NCBI GenBank assembly: GCA_963682175.1
Contig: OY821771.1
Location: 34,802,201-34,866,200 of the forward strand
From: Triglochin maritima
Taxonomy: Eukaryota; Streptophyta; Magnoliopsida; Alismatales; Juncaginaceae
Direction: 5' to 3'
Length of the DNA stretch: 64,000 nt
The translations under genes and the position numbers were made by a program. This document shows positions 1 to 13,579 of this stretch, one piece after another (the stretch's first letter is position 1; the number at the start of each line of letters is the position of its first letter). The notes under the pieces are model-generated. The model was not told the DNA's origin. It saw only the letters and a program-made list of their open reading frames with translations, and made no database searches.

Positions 1-860
1 ATCCCACGTCAATTTGGGTTTAATAAATGGCGAAAGTTAGTTTACTCATCCGAGCTTTGAAAATTGAAATGTTGTGCTTAAGTGGAAGAGAGGCGGATTA
101 GGGTGAGCAAATGTGAGGGTTGAAGGTCCCCTTTAAATTTTATGAAGCTCCAATATAATTAGTTATTTCAGAGCTTACGTAAACATAACAAATATACATA
201 ATTTTGTTAGCAACCATGCCACACTTGAACAATTTGATCTGGTTGCCCATGACGAAGCGTGAGTAAATTGATCTATCTATCCATGTGAGCTAATTAAATT
301 GATGTTGGTATGAGTGTGACATCAAAAGTGGTACAGGATGCACTTGTGCTCATAAATTGGATTCGAGCCTTGTTCACAAATCTGAGTCTCATGTAGTGGT
401 TCAACCCTACCACATCAACTCGGGTTAACCACGTTTAGTGTGCAATCTAATTCAAGCAACTAAGAGTCCATGTAATTAATGTATTCGAACCAACTTTATA
501 TTCTGGTTCATGCTGATTATATGAAATCATGATTGAATTGTCATTCATACCACTTGTTATCCGGATCCGGATCTACCGTTTTATTTTAGTTGGATATATA
601 AAAATGTAAAAAACACAACCCTAATCAATAACAATCACCTTTCAAACTTTTGATTCGTAATTTTGCTCCATCTCCCCCTTGGGAATCTATCTTTTTTTAC
701 ATATTCATTAATGTTATCTTTTTAATCTTTTTGCGTTGTTTACTAGGAATACTTTTAATAAAAACTTTGTGGTGAAATCCTAATTAAATAGAATATTGTA
801 TTTGGCTCGGATTTATATCGGATTGGTTATACATTTGACTCGAATATGAATTCAACTACT
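1..860. other. AT-rich intergenic DNA, no gene seen
   Basis: I see no open reading frame with protein-like composition, no clear transposon ends and no RNA gene here. The stretch is AT-rich with stop codons in all frames. Confidence 0.5.
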
Positions 861-1282
861 GTGTTTGGATGCAGCTTCTGGCAGCTGCTCTTGCTTTGGA
901 AGCTGCTACAATTTGTATAGCAAGTCAACAACATCCAAACATGTTGTGGGTGCTGAAAATCTCAACTCTCATCGCGGATTTCAATGTAGCAATTTGTATA
1001 GCAAGGAGAAGTTGGGGGTGAGCTTCTGCTAATTCCTCAACTTGTTGAATTTTTGTAACGATTTTACTCTCATTTATTTTCAGCATATATCTGCATAAAC
1101 TTTTATTTAATCAAAGCTTAGAGTAATTTGGGAATTTACTTCGACAAGACATATGGAACTCTCGGAAGCCTTTTTTCCATCCAAACAACTCTCAACCTCT
1201 GAGGAAGAAGCTTTCCTGGATCCACATTTTCAAAAACGGACTTCCCACCACAAGCTCATATCTGGGAGCTTCATCCAAACGC
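861..1282. mobile_element. MITE-like element with short terminal inverted repeats
   Basis: The left end reads GTGTTTGGATGCAGCTTC and the reverse complement of the right end reads GCGTTTGGATGAAGC, giving an inverted repeat of about 15 bp with few mismatches. The interior of roughly 0.4 kb has no coding potential and contains repeated GCTTCTG / CAATTTGTATAGCAA words. Such short non-coding elements with GTTTGGATG termini are common in plant intergenic DNA. I could not find a convincing target site duplication, so the superfamily is not assigned and the boundaries may be off by several bases. Confidence 0.5.
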
Positions 1283-4200
1283 AACCTTAGGCCAAATGTT
1301 ATCATAAAATTACAATTAAGAGTATTCATGACAAACAAGACAAAAATAACGGGAATGTGATGAAAACGAAGGAATTCTCAATGGAGAGAGAGAGGTTGTG
1401 TTATGAATCGAAAATTCGGGAGGAAGGTGGGCATTGCTATGACTTAGAGTTATAGATGTAAAATGATAACAATACATGGTTTAAGGAACAAACGGTAACT
1501 TACCCGAAAAAATTGTAACTTTTCATTTATTAATTTAAAAAATGACAAAAAGTCCCTAAATAATTTTTTACCCCACCATCCCTCAATCATTGTCGATGTA
1601 CTTCAGAAAGGTGAAGTTGCGTGAAACTCACAAGTTACCTACCTGGGAAGGTAAAATGAATCTAAACAAATATCAAAGTTGGTCTGGGGTTGGTCCACCA
1701 AATGTCACCACTTTAGGCTTAAACCCTAGACATAAAAAACCCATTCCAAACAACCAAAAAAGATGTTTATCCAAATCATTGAGCAATTAACAAAGAGTAG
1801 ACAAGGTGCGTGCAATAGGTTACCAAGTGGAATGGATAGAGGAAGGTGCCAAATAAGATGAGGTGGTGGTGTGACTTAAAAGCCTCTCAACCTCAAAAAC
1901 TATTCTAATTTATCAGAATACAAACTCGGGTTTGGTTGCTCAACCCCAATTGCCTTCTTTGCGTATTAGTTTGAAAGCACATAAAAAGGTTTGTGATTAT
2001 TAATGGTTTTATATTTTGGAGGTATAAGGAATAAAGAAATGGTATTGGGTTTGAAAAGAGAAGAGGGTCGGTTGGAAGGTTGTTTTATGTGCAGGATGGA
2101 TTCGGAGATTTGGATCAGTTTGACTTTGGTTACACTTGCCCGTGACATAAGATATTAATTTTTTTGTGTTGTTTTTAGTGTTGGCAAGAATTATTTGGAT
2201 ACCAAGATGGACAAAAGATAGACATGATTGCATCGGTCAAACTTACGATATGAACATGATATCGGAGGTTGAAGTCTAGATGAGATCATGTCGTCAAGAA
2301 AATTGAATGTGTTCAGCCCGACACATAGATGAAGTCAAATAGATTCAGATGATTCGATTCTAACGTAGGAAATAAATTTTGAAAAGATTAATGATCATTA
2401 TGTCAAATGCATTCCCAATTTTAAGAAGTAATCCAAATTTAAGAAGTAATAAGGCAACACGAAGAATATATTTGATTTCTTTTTGAATTATGGAAAACAT
2501 TTCCAACTAGCTTTTTTTTTGTAGTGTCCCATGCACTACTTAGGTTATGATAACAAGTGTATTCATACTATGTAAGTCAGTGTATCATATCACATGTACA
2601 ACTTCTACAAATTTATATTTAGGTCTAATTAGAATACATTTTGTAAAATATAGATGAGCGATAGTTTGTTAACCATTTAAAAAGATTGAAGTCATCATCG
2701 ATGTTAAAGAGGTTTGATTAGGTCAGCTATATGTTCTGGTGGTAATGATGGTTTTATGTTGCATACGGGTTTGATGATCCTATCAAAATGACATCCTAAC
2801 AATTAGGTTTAGTTAGAAACATATAGCTTAAGATGCGCATAAGTGACTTCAATGTTCTACTCCTACTTGTAGTTACAATCTAGTGATTATACCTAACGTC
2901 CAAAATGTACATGACACTGTGAAGTTAACAACTTCCTTTTCTCACTTGACTGCCAAAAATCGTATTATAAAATATAATTGAATTCAAAAGGTAGAGATAG
3001 ATGAACGAGATAGCATACGACTTTGATTGGGGTTCGACTCTCAGTAGTTGTTAAGCCGCCATAATCCATTTTTTTGATATTTATGTTGAAACTTACTTGT
3101 GTTTACAGTTATTTAATTACCTAATAATACATAAAATCTTTAAAATTCAATAAAACATAGTATTTTGCTTAATTTCTATTGTCATGTCTCTCCAAGATTT
3201 CTTGTTAAGTTCATGCCGCAATGGTCAAGATTCGCAAGATCGACCAAATGCATACATAAATAAAAATGCAAGGTAGAGACAGTTTTGTAAGATATAGCCC
3301 TAAATATGATGGGTGTGGTCAGGTGGAAGGGAGAGAATAATGTATGCTGGCTTACAAATGGGAACCCAACAACCATCTTTTGTGGTTGAGGCAATCACAA
3401 CACGTATTCAAGAAACCGTGAAGGGTTCTTTTCAAACCTTCTAACTTTTGTGCTCGGCATCATTTTCCAAACAATGTTCAATTCAGAAAGCTAATTCAAA
3501 ATCATATGGATTTAGGGACAATGGAATGGAACATGTTAAATAAATGTCTCCTTATGGTCTCTATGGAAGAAACGAAATTCCGGGGTCTTTATAAAGATCT
3601 CAAACAATAAAATTTATGTGCTTAACAGTACTTGTTTTGTTTTTGTTGAATCTTGGATAGGAAAACCTCGAGGCTCAAGCAAGCTAGGAAAACTTTGGTA
3701 GACCGCACTGCTAATAGACCCATCCCAATGCTTTGGGACCCACTTACTGCGTCCTCCGACGAGGCTGGTCCCCCAGGGGTCACCATTCGAGCGAACCACA
3801 CGGCCGCGACCTTGCCTGAGGCGGATCTTGGCCAAGCACGCTGGGCACTTATTATTTGTAGATTCATATCCATTGATTTATCTCTAAACGACGAGAATAT
3901 TATGATGTATAATTGGCGTAAACTTAATCTTAAAGTAGATAAAATAAGAGATTAAATTTCAATGTGTTTTGATGTACAGAATGCTAGTAAAGAAGAATGA
4001 CGAAACGACAAAGTAGGAGATACTTATTGGAACATATCCAACACCATCTCCTTAACATCGTTTTCTTGTCGTGCAAGTGAATGACAAGAGGATAACTCAA
4101 GGTTAATAAAGAAATTAAGGTTACTTACTACAAAAAATTGAACTAGAACATCATTATAAACAATTGATTCTACGAATATACACGTTGTAGAAACAACAAT

Positions 4201-5450
4201 AATACACAGAGACACAATAAATAATCTTTTTCCATCTCTGAATTTATTATACCAAAAGGTTACAAATACAAACGAAAGTTGCATTTACACGTTTATAAGA
4301 AAACCTTTATTGGAATTTTATAAAGCTATATATCTTGAATACTTGTATTGAAAATCTGGAACTTGCAAATCTGCAACATCCAACTAAATCTAACGCATAG
4401 CCTCAATAGTAAAATCTATTCCGCAACAGATTGAGACAGTTACAAGAATACCATAACATGAATCATGAAGGATATAATTGCAAAATACACCTTGAAATAT
4501 TCGATTCAAAATATTAAAATACATGTAGACTGTGGAGGTGGGATGGGTTGCTGTAGTTGTTCAGGAAGTAGCTTTGATTGGCATTTAATGGGTACCACCA
4601 AAACCTGACATGAGTCTTAATTCCCCAACCCCTCTATAATTTGCTCCTTCTCACTTCACCTGGTCCACTACTGCGCTCGACACTGCCTTTGTGAGGTAAC
4701 CATCCATCACCATCCCATGCAAACTTTCCAACTCCTCCGATTGCTCCCAAGTCCCAATTTACTGTACAAGAAATTTATTAAGTGCAAATGAAGCAAATCT
4801 CGAACATGTGAGCTCTTCTCCCAATAATCGTTGACTTAAGTCTTAAATTCGTTCAACTAAGTTTTACAGTAAGAGTGGGCTAGTATGTGTTGCACAGTTA
4901 TAGGATTTTTTTATAAGTTGCAATAGTAGTAATAAACGGTGGGTTGATTTATTAAAATCTACTGTGCATATACATCTCACTAATCACTTGTTTACTAGGG
5001 TGGAGTTCGAGCTTACGTCATTACCATCACCTAATAATGATTTGGGCCAGTTTGGATACAAAAAGTAAATGCAGTAATAACATATTATTGGTTATGCTTT
5101 TTTACAGATACTTGTTTTAAAATCCATGTGAATTTTAAGAGAGGGTTTTAAGGGATATTCAACCAAAACTGCCACCACCTTTTAACCCCAAAAAATCACT
5201 TTCTAACACAATCTAATCTCTAAACAGAACCTAAAAAGATCTCCATAGATTACCAACAACCCCAAGTCCCAACCCTTTCCCTCTCCTCTCTTCCCATCCT
5301 AACCACACCTCAATGAAAACTTCCACACACCCCAATCCCATCTGCCCTCTCCCTCCATTTACTTCTCCCCTCCCTCCAAGAAAACTACATTGAACCAACC
5401 AAAGTTCCACCCCATGCAACACATGCACACACATATTCATCTTCTCTTGT
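1283..5450. other. Intergenic DNA upstream of the receptor kinase gene
   Basis: This is AT-rich sequence with no recognisable gene. A locally GC-richer block at about 3640-3860 is open on both strands (for example 3653-3955 on +) but resembles no family I know and has no supporting gene structure. The sequence from about 5160 to 5600 is C-rich and T-rich, as is common in plant promoters and 5' leaders, and probably belongs to the promoter and leader of the gene starting at 5605. Confidence 0.45.
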
Positions 5451-5460
5451 TTATCAAAAA

Positions 5461-5470
5461 ATATATATAT
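5461..5470 (+). promoter_or_regulatory. Candidate TATA box for the GSO1-like gene
   Basis: An ATATATATAT run lies about 140 bp upstream of the ATG at 5605 and is followed by a pyrimidine-rich stretch that would suit a plant transcription start and leader. This rests on position and sequence only. Confidence 0.35.
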
Positions 5471-5604
5471 TCACCTTCTCTTCCCAAGACCAACATCAAA
5501 CACACACCCTTCTACTCTCTTCCCAACTTCCAACCCTTAAATGGTTGTTCTCCCTTCCAACACTCCCCCAACACCTTTCCACTTTGAACTAGCAGGTTTT
5601 GGAG

Positions 5605-8600
5605 ATGGACAGGAATGGTAATGGCAGCATGTTGATGTTCCCAGTTGCAATTCTGCTTACGCTTTTGGTTCTCCCCACCTTTTGTTCTTCACTTGAAAGT
5701 GACATTGCTGAGACCAACTCTTTGGGGGACTCTCTTAGCCTTGCAACTCTTTTGGAGGTTAAGAGGTCATTTGTGGATGATCCTTCAGGTGTTTTGAGTA
5801 ATTGGACTGATGACAATCCGGGTTATTGTTCGTGGACCGGAATCCAGTGCTCCCCGACCGGAGAAGTGGTTGTCTTTAATTTGTCTTCGTCTTATCTAAC
5901 CGGTTCGATTTCTCCGTTGCTCGGGCGGCTATCAAGACTGGAGGTTCTCGATCTTTCGTCGAACCAGCTCACCGGTTCGATACCACCTGAGCTATCAAAT
6001 CTCGGTTCTTTAACCACTCTGTTGCTGTACTCAAACCAACTATCTGGTGAAATTTCCCCGGAGATGGGGTTGTTGTCTGCGCTGCGTGTTATGCGTATCG
6101 GGGACAACGCGGGGATCTCAGGGAGAATTCCGGATACGTTGGGTGGGCTTCGGAATCTCACGACGCTTGGGCTGGCAGCTTGTAATCTCTCCGGAGAAAT
6201 ACCGAGGCAACTGGGTGAGTTGGTGATGGTGCAGAATGTTGTTTTGCAGAATAATTGCCTCCAAGGAGCGATTCCGGCGGAGCTCGGGAATTGTTCGAAC
6301 CTTGTGGTGTTGTCGCTTGCTGCCAATTCGCTTTCCGGTGAGATCCCCAAGGAAATTGGGTTGTTGGGAGAGCTCCAAACTTTGAATTTGGCGAACAATT
6401 CGATAACCGGAGTGATCCCGAGCGAGCTTGGGAGGCTGAGTCAGCTTGTTTATCTTAATCTCATGGGGAACAACATCGCAGGGGAGATTCCGGAGTCATT
6501 GGGGAAGCTTAGCAGCCTCAAGACTCTGGACTTGTCGGGAAACCGATTGGCTGGGACGATTCCGACCGAGTTTGGCCAATTAAGTGACCTTGTTTTCATG
6601 GTTTTGGAGAGGAACAATCTGTCCGGTGAGGTTCCGGGTAATATTTGTTCCAATGCAACCAATTTGGAGCACTTGTTTCTGTCTACCAACCAACTCAAAG
6701 GGAAAATTCCAACTGAGTTGGTGAACTGCAAGGTTTTGAAGGAGTTGGATTTGTCCAACAACAGCTTTTCTGGAGATGTTCCGGTCGAGCTTGGACGGAT
6801 TGATGGACTTACCAATCTTTTGCTTAACAATAACAGCTTGACGGGTTCAATCCCGGGCGAGCTGGGCAACCTCGGGGAGCTTCGAATGCTGACACTCTAC
6901 CACAACCACCTCACCGGAAAATTGCCTATAGAAATCGGAAAATTGGGTAAGCTGGAAGTGCTCTATCTTTACGAAAACGAGCTATCGGGCGAGATTCCGG
7001 TGGAATTGGGCAACTGTTCGAGCCTTCAGGAGATCGATTTATTCGGTAATCAATTCTCGGGGAGCATCCCGATCACAATGGGCCGGCTAAGGAACCTTGA
7101 TTTTCTGCATTTAAGGCAGAACAGCCTCACCGGGGAGATTCCAGCGACATTGGGTAATTGCCGGAAGCTTAAAATTCTCGATTTGGCGGACAACTTGCTC
7201 ACCGGAGGGATACCAAGGACGTTCCGATTGTTACAAGCGCTGGAGCAGTTCATGCTTTACAACAACACACTGACAGGGCCCATTCCGGACGGAATGGTCA
7301 ACTGCCGGAATCTTACAAGAGTGAATCTTTCCAACAACAAGTTGAGCGGAAGCATCCTCCCGTTGTGTGGCGCCACGACGAAGCTTCTTTCCTTCGACGT
7401 CACCAACAACATGTTCGAATCAGTGATTCCCGACGAAATGGGGAACTCACCTTTGCTCGACAGAGTCCGTCTGGGTCACAACCGATTCACCGGGCGAATT
7501 CCCTCGGCATTGAGGAGAATAAAAAGCCTCCAACTTCTCGACCTCTCGAGCAACAAGCTCGACGGGGAAATGCCCCAGAATCTCTCTTCCTGCCGAAATC
7601 TCACCCACATTAACCTCAACAACAACCGCCTCACTGGACCGATCCCCGATTGGCTCGGTAGCTTCCCGAAGTTAGGAGAGATCAACCTCGCGTCCAACAA
7701 CTTCTACGGCCCACTCCCGGCCGCGCTCTTCAACATCTCAACCCTTCTCATCCTCTCTCTCGACGACAACTTCTTAAACGGCACTCTCTCCACTAACATT
7801 GGCAACTTGCAATTCCTTACCGTGCTCGGCCTCTCCTCCAACCAATTCTCCGGCCCAATCCCGAATTCCCTCGGGAAATTGACCAAACTCTACACCCTTG
7901 ACCTATCCAAAAACGCTTTCTCCGGTAACATCCCGATCGCGCTCTCGCAACTCCACGAGCTCCAGAGCATACTAGACCTAAGCAACAACAACCTCTCCGG
8001 CCCAATCCCGCCATCACTCCAATCGCTCTCGAAACTGGAAGACCTCAACCTCTCCAACAACTCCCTCTCCGGACCGATCCCGCCGCAAATCGGATCGATG
8101 AAAAGCCTCATCCGCCTCGACCTCTCCAACAACTTCCTAAACGGGCATTTAATCGAACAGCTCTCGCACTTCCCACCCCAGTCCTTCTCCGGCAACGAAA
8201 ACCTCTGCGGCAAACCGCTCCCTCTCTGCAATTCCTCCGCCCTCCGGCGCCGGGAGTCGATCCTCAGCATCGCATCCGTAGCGGTGATCTCCGCCACGGT
8301 GACTCTCATCGTGCTCCTCCTAATCGCCGGCTTGGTGATCCTCCTCCGCCGCAGGCGCCACCTCTGGAGGAAAAACCAGGCCGTGAATTGCGGCTACTCG
8401 ACCAACTCCTCGCAGTCGCAGCAGCGGAATTTGATCATGAAAGCGCAATCCCGACGAGAGTTCAAATGGGAGACACTTATGAAAGCAACCAACAACCTCG
8501 ACGACGACTTCGTAATCGGATCCGGAGGGTCCGGGAAGGTCTACAAAGCCGAGCTCAATTCCGGAGAAATAGTAGCTGTGAAAAACATGAGCCGTAATTG

Positions 8601-9967
8601 TAGCCAGGATTTAATCACTGACAAATGTTTCATGCGAGAAGTTAAGACGCTCGGCCGGATACGACACCGGCACTTGGTTAAGTTGTTGGGGTGTTTGAAC
8701 TCCGGCTCGGGTTCGAGTAGTTTGATCGTATACGAGTACATGGAAAATGGCAGCGTGTGGGATTGGCTGCATAAGCCTGTTGTCGGGGAGAAGAGGAGGA
8801 AGGAGTTGGGATGGGACTTGAGGATGAGAATTGCTATGGGGTTGGTTAGAGGTGTTGAGTATTTGCACCATGATTGTGTGCCTATGATTGTGCATAGGGA
8901 TATTAAGTCTAGCAATGTGCTGTTGGATGGTGATATGGAAGCTCATCTTGGTGATTTTGGATTGGCCAAGTCGGTCGTTGGGGATGCCGGTGGGTTGTCG
9001 GAGTCCACCGCCTGGTTCGCCGGATCTTATGGCTACATTGCTCCCGGTAAGTCTTTTCTGTGTGGAAACATGTTCAGTACTTCCTAATTTACCTGCTCAG
9101 AATATAATTCATGCAAGGATAAATATTGAACTTGTCTTTGGTTGGGTGTTCCTCTTATGATTTTCTTTTTAAGCTTTAAAATTTGCAGATTCCAAGATGT
9201 TTTATAATCTCTAAAGTAGTTTATTTCGTAATGTCTGCATTCAACTTTCATCTACAATTCCATGCGTCGGTTCCTTGTGTCATGTCATTTACATACTCTA
9301 AACCACCTTTTTCAAGTAATCTATTTAAGCAACCTTGTGAAATTTGTAGAAAACAAAAAAATTACTCGTCTCAGGATTCTTTTTTGTAGTCCCTAACATA
9401 GAAGAATCATCACAGCAGAATTTCGACAACATTTAGCTGAAGTTGTCTTTTAAACTAATCGTTCAACCATAATTACATCACAAACAAATCACTGTCTTTA
9501 TGATTTAGATTTGTTATTTCTTTCTCTATCTTAACATTTTTTTTCACAACTTTCATATATGAAATCCTAACTGATCTCCCTCCACCCTTTGTGATGCAGA
9601 GTACGCCTACACCATGAAAGCAACAGAGAAGAGCGACGTGTACAGCATGGGCATAGTTCTAATGGAACTAGTCACGGGCCATATGCCGATGGACTCCACC
9701 TTTGGGGAGAACATGGACATGGTGAAATGGGTGCAATCCCACATCTCCCTACCAGCCCCCGACTGCGAGAAGCTGCTTGACTCCTCCTTAAAGCCACTTG
9801 CTCCCCACGAGGAGGCTGCCATGTTTGAGGTGCTCAACGTGGCTCTACAATGCACCCAAACCGTGGCGGGTGATCGTCCGACCGCTAGGCGGGTGGCCGA
9901 CCTTTTGCTGCATATTTCAATGAGTTGTCATGATGGGGCGACCGGAAAGAAGAAGGTGTCGTCTTGA
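5605..9967 (+). CDS. GSO1: LRR receptor-like serine/threonine kinase, GSO1/GSO2 family
   Basis: Two exons, 5605-9046 and 9600-9967, join across a GT-AG intron (GTAAGT donor, GATGCAG acceptor) to give 1269 codons plus stop; Arabidopsis GSO1 is of similar size. The first ATG is at 5605, six bases after an in-frame TTG. In order: a signal peptide (residues 1 to about 28), an N-terminal LRR cap with CSWTGIQC, about thirty plant-type LRRs with LxGxIP cores, a transmembrane helix at about 889-914 followed by RRRR, and a kinase domain. The kinase has GSGGSGKV at 972-979, VAVK Lys993, HRD Asp1099 and DFG Asp1117, so all catalytic residues are present (RD kinase). The intron splits the Glu codon of the APE motif (residue 1148). 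In the family, GSO1/SGN3 and GSO2 at the plasma membrane perceive CIF/TWS1 peptides and guard Casparian strip and embryo cuticle continuity. Which paralogue this is cannot be settled here. I see no frameshift or stop. Confidence 0.93.
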
Positions 9968-10679
9968 AGGAGGGCATTGTTTTTTTTCCTTTTTGTTGTG
10001 GTTGTTTGGTGTTTTGAGCAGATGATACTTAGTGTTGTTGAATGTGATTTGGTGGTGGGTTTGAATTGTTGTGTGTAGAGAGATGGATTAGGAGCATCTT
10101 GAAGTGTTAGTAGTTGCAGGGTCTGATAACTCAGAATGTTTGTGTTATTTTTATAATGAAAAGAGGGTTCTATAACTTCCGAAGATCAAACTTGGTTTCC
10201 AATTTCACACATGTCTAGTACTACCGCAATGTCTACAACATCAGTTACAGGCTTACAGTTTATTAGAACAAAAAAAATAATACAAGCAACAGTTCTGCAT
10301 TTTATCTACCTCAATGCTAATTTGCTAAACGCCTAAACCTTACCCATAAATCGTTAAAGTTCAAAACAAAACATGTTCTTTTCACTACCCTGTTTCACAA
10401 ATATATCAGTAAAGCGAAATGAATTCAAGGCCATGACTTCAAGTGTCCCCCACAAGCACCACGGTCGTCGAAACAGAATCTTCACACGCTTCAACTATCT
10501 TACTTTCATGTCATAGAATTACTACGGCATGCAGCTGATGCAGTAGTTTGCTGCAAATAGAAACAAAATAATCAAATTCGATGGATGCAGATTGTAACTG
10601 AATTATAAGATCATAAACGGCAGCCAAAGGGTGAAAGATTCCGTCGAAACTATTTTCAAACAATCATTCTCATCACTTG
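9968..10679. other. 3' UTR of the GSO1-like gene and downstream spacer
   Basis: The first 200 bases are T/G-rich as expected of a plant 3' UTR, and ATAATGAAAA near 10154 is a possible poly(A) signal variant. The rest has no gene that I can support. Confidence 0.4.
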
Positions 10680-10688
10680 TAAAACCAA

Positions 10689-11085
10689 GGTTAATTACAG
10701 TTTGTCTCTCTAAACTATGTCTTAATATCACTTTACAACATTGAACTTTCAAAGTTGATAGTTATTCCCTCTGAACTTTCGTTTTGTAACACTTTGTCCC
10801 ATGAACTTTAAATTTTCATTAGGTACAATCCGACCCAAATTCCAGCTAAATCTGACATTCATTTCGATCCGAACTTTCGCGTAAATATAAATTTAGGAAT
10901 GTATTACGGATACAACGCAAAAAAATACAAAAAATGTTAATGTGTGTAAATAATGAATTTGTAAAACTCAAGGGGGCAAAGTGTTACAAAACGAAAATTC
11001 AAGCGAGTAACTGTCAACTTTGAAAGTTCAGAGGGATAAAATGATATCAATACATAATTTAAGAGGACAAAATGTAATTGACCCT
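10689..11085. mobile_element. Long-TIR MITE, probably Mutator-like
   Basis: The left end from GGTTAATTACAG and the reverse complement of the right end (AGGGTCAATTACATTTTG) stay similar for about 110 bp, including GAACTTTCAAAGTTGA and TTTTCGTTTTGTAACAC. The element is therefore almost a fold-back. Flanks read TAAAACCAA on the left (10680-10688) and AAAAACCAA on the right (11086-11094), a 9-bp duplication with one mismatch, which fits a Mutator-like insertion. It has no coding capacity. It lies about 0.7 kb downstream of the GSO1-like gene. Confidence 0.75.
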
Positions 11086-11094
11086 AAAAACCAA

Positions 11095-13560
11095 TAACAT
11101 AAATAATTTAAATCAAGTCGGGAAACAATCACTTCAATTTGACCTTTATTTTTATAGTCATGAAAATTGAGAATTGGTCATGATGTTTACAACCATAAAT
11201 TGAGGTCTATCATAAAAAAAACCCATCAAGAACGAAGTTACCACAACTCTACCCGGAGGAAAGCATTAAGATGTATGGGTGTGGAGCAAAAACTCTCGTA
11301 TACCTAACCTAATTACCCAACAAACCAACTCAAAACTCAACCCTTTTACAACCGAGCTAACTAACAACTGAAACCAAATTAATGCCCAACCTAACTATTG
11401 CAACTCGGCTAGTTGGCAGTTTGGCTGGAACATCATTCCAAATTCTGAATTGTATACAATATTTCAACTTGATATGTTAACTTAAGATTGGTGAATATTA
11501 GAAATCCTGAATGTTGTTGATAGTTAAACGTGGTCGGGTAGTGTTTGTTGTATGTTCTCTCCTTTAGACTTGGTTTGAGCCCTTCTTGTTTAGTTTCACA
11601 CTTAAAACATAGATATATAGTGGTGCCATTCTTCTGCGTTGCACAAAATAGTAAATTCATTCATGATGTCTAAAAAGAAACGTGATTATGCTTTGTTTCC
11701 CAAAATATCGAGTTGTGGTGTTAAGGAATTGATAATTAATAATATTTTGCACTGAATTATTCAGTTATGGTATAAATTTATTAAATAGTACTAAATATTG
11801 AATTGTAGTCACTGCAGTTAAAATAATCTTCTTAAGTAGAAGTTTAATATAGTCCTCTTTATCAAGTGTCGGTGTCGGTGTTTAATATAGTGAGTTTAAG
11901 TGAATAATGAAGCAAGTAGTTATCAGTGATCTAAGGATTATTTTTCTAGATGGTTATAAGAAACGATAGAAACAACTCAACTGCTAGGATTCTTATATAA
12001 AGAATTGAAGTTTTTAAATTTCTATTCTTATTACTATTTATTTTGTTTTAATTTAGTCCCTCTCACTGCATCTCATTTTGTTATTGTAAGGACTCGGACC
12101 TATTACAGTTATTGTTATTTTCTTTTATTGACATTATCCTTGTGATAACCTCCAGTTGCACTTTATTTCTACTAATGTGATCCTGTTATTTATTAAATTA
12201 AAATTTTCCTTCATGAAATCGGTTATTGTTTACAACCACCCCGCATGGACATTCGTAAAATTGATGATAACACTTTGGTAGAAAAGAAAAAGGCATGTAA
12301 TTAATTAAAGGTTTAATGGAGCAATAATGGAAAGAATTAATGTTGGGAAAATTGGAACGATAGTTTGCCCGAGTCATAGAGCGTGAGCGATGACGACTGA
12401 GTGTGGAAAAACTCACAAACACCTAGCATGCATGAACCAAATCAATAAAATATCTAAAGCAAACCACAAGTAATCAACCAAAACACCAATATATACGTGG
12501 AAACCCAAATCAAGAAAAACAATAGGCGGAGACGACTGAGCTTCACTATGGTGTAAACGACGATACAGACAACGAACCATAACATGAAGATAATTGCTAG
12601 GAACTAGATCAGAGCTCTGGATGGTTATACTTCCGAGTACAATGAACTCACAATCAACAAACTTTAAGCTTAGCAAGATGACTAATCTAATCTCCAAATA
12701 AGATGATAAATAGACGAGAGTATATATCAAATCACGTACATCTTGAATCTTCAATCTTCAAGCAACATAGAGATCACGGATACGAAGTATAAGGTAGAAT
12801 CTCTCACCTCCATTGGTCTTCTTCAACATCTCAAATCCTCTTTTGATGGCTCCAATAACTTCCTCAACTTATCGACTCCTTGAGCTATGTGATCCACACT
12901 AGGCAGCTCTAAGAAGATGTTTCATGAGATAGGAATCCACTCTGAGTGGATTTGTGGAGGTGATAAGAGGAAGGAGACCATACTTGGTGGTGGCTCTCAC
13001 TCACCTTTGGGTAGTGGTTTCCACACTCAAAACCTTAGAGGGTAAAGGGATATATACTAGTGCTTAGAACACATAAGTGATGGAGAAACAATGTCAAAAA
13101 TAGCCCTTAATACGTTGTCGTCGCCTTGAAACGCTTGATCATTTATCAATCAGTCAACCTAACTTGAAATTCTAGTAACTTCAAAACGAATATGTCTTGA
13201 CAAAATAGGTCGGCCTTTTTTGCCAGTCCAGAAAACCCAACATTTATTGTCGCCCAATAATCGATCGTCGGTTTGCCCATTAGTCAACGGTTTGTGGTTT
13301 TCAAGGCATAAAACTAACAATTAAATATATGTCAAAGTCGTACAAAATAGGTAGAACTAAAATGGTAAGAAACTACAATAAACTGGACTTGCAACTTGCA
13401 TAATGAGAAACAAAAACTACACATATAAGAACGTATGAATGTGCAATGTGATGGATGTTAAAAAGTTTATGTTTTTTTCTTGTCAATACAGAACCTCAAA
13501 AAAAATCATTATTGAAAATATAAGGAATGTTATGCTGAAATTTAAAAATATATATTATAT
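11095..13560. other. Intergenic DNA, possibly old LTR material
   Basis: No gene could be supported. The part at about 12420-13330 (for example ACGTGGAAACCCAAATCA near 12496 and GAGCTTCACTATGG near 12537) has the flavour of plant retrotransposon LTR or leader sequence, but I found neither ends nor coding remnants. The minus-strand open frame at 12413-12754 looks like chance. Confidence 0.3.
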
Positions 13561-13579
13561 TACGTTTAAACGAGTTAGG

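Noticed and set aside
3653..3955. 100-codon plus-strand open frame in a GC-richer block
   Set aside because: The opposite strand is equally open, no family is recognisable and there is no gene context.
5892..8309. Minus-strand open frames opposite the LRR region
   Set aside because: They are shadows of the repetitive LRR coding sequence of the GSO1-like gene.
10420..10560. A possible minus-strand terminal exon (TTTGCAG acceptor, then about 15 codons ending in TGA)
   Set aside because: Too short to judge, with no upstream exons or homology visible toward 13 kb.
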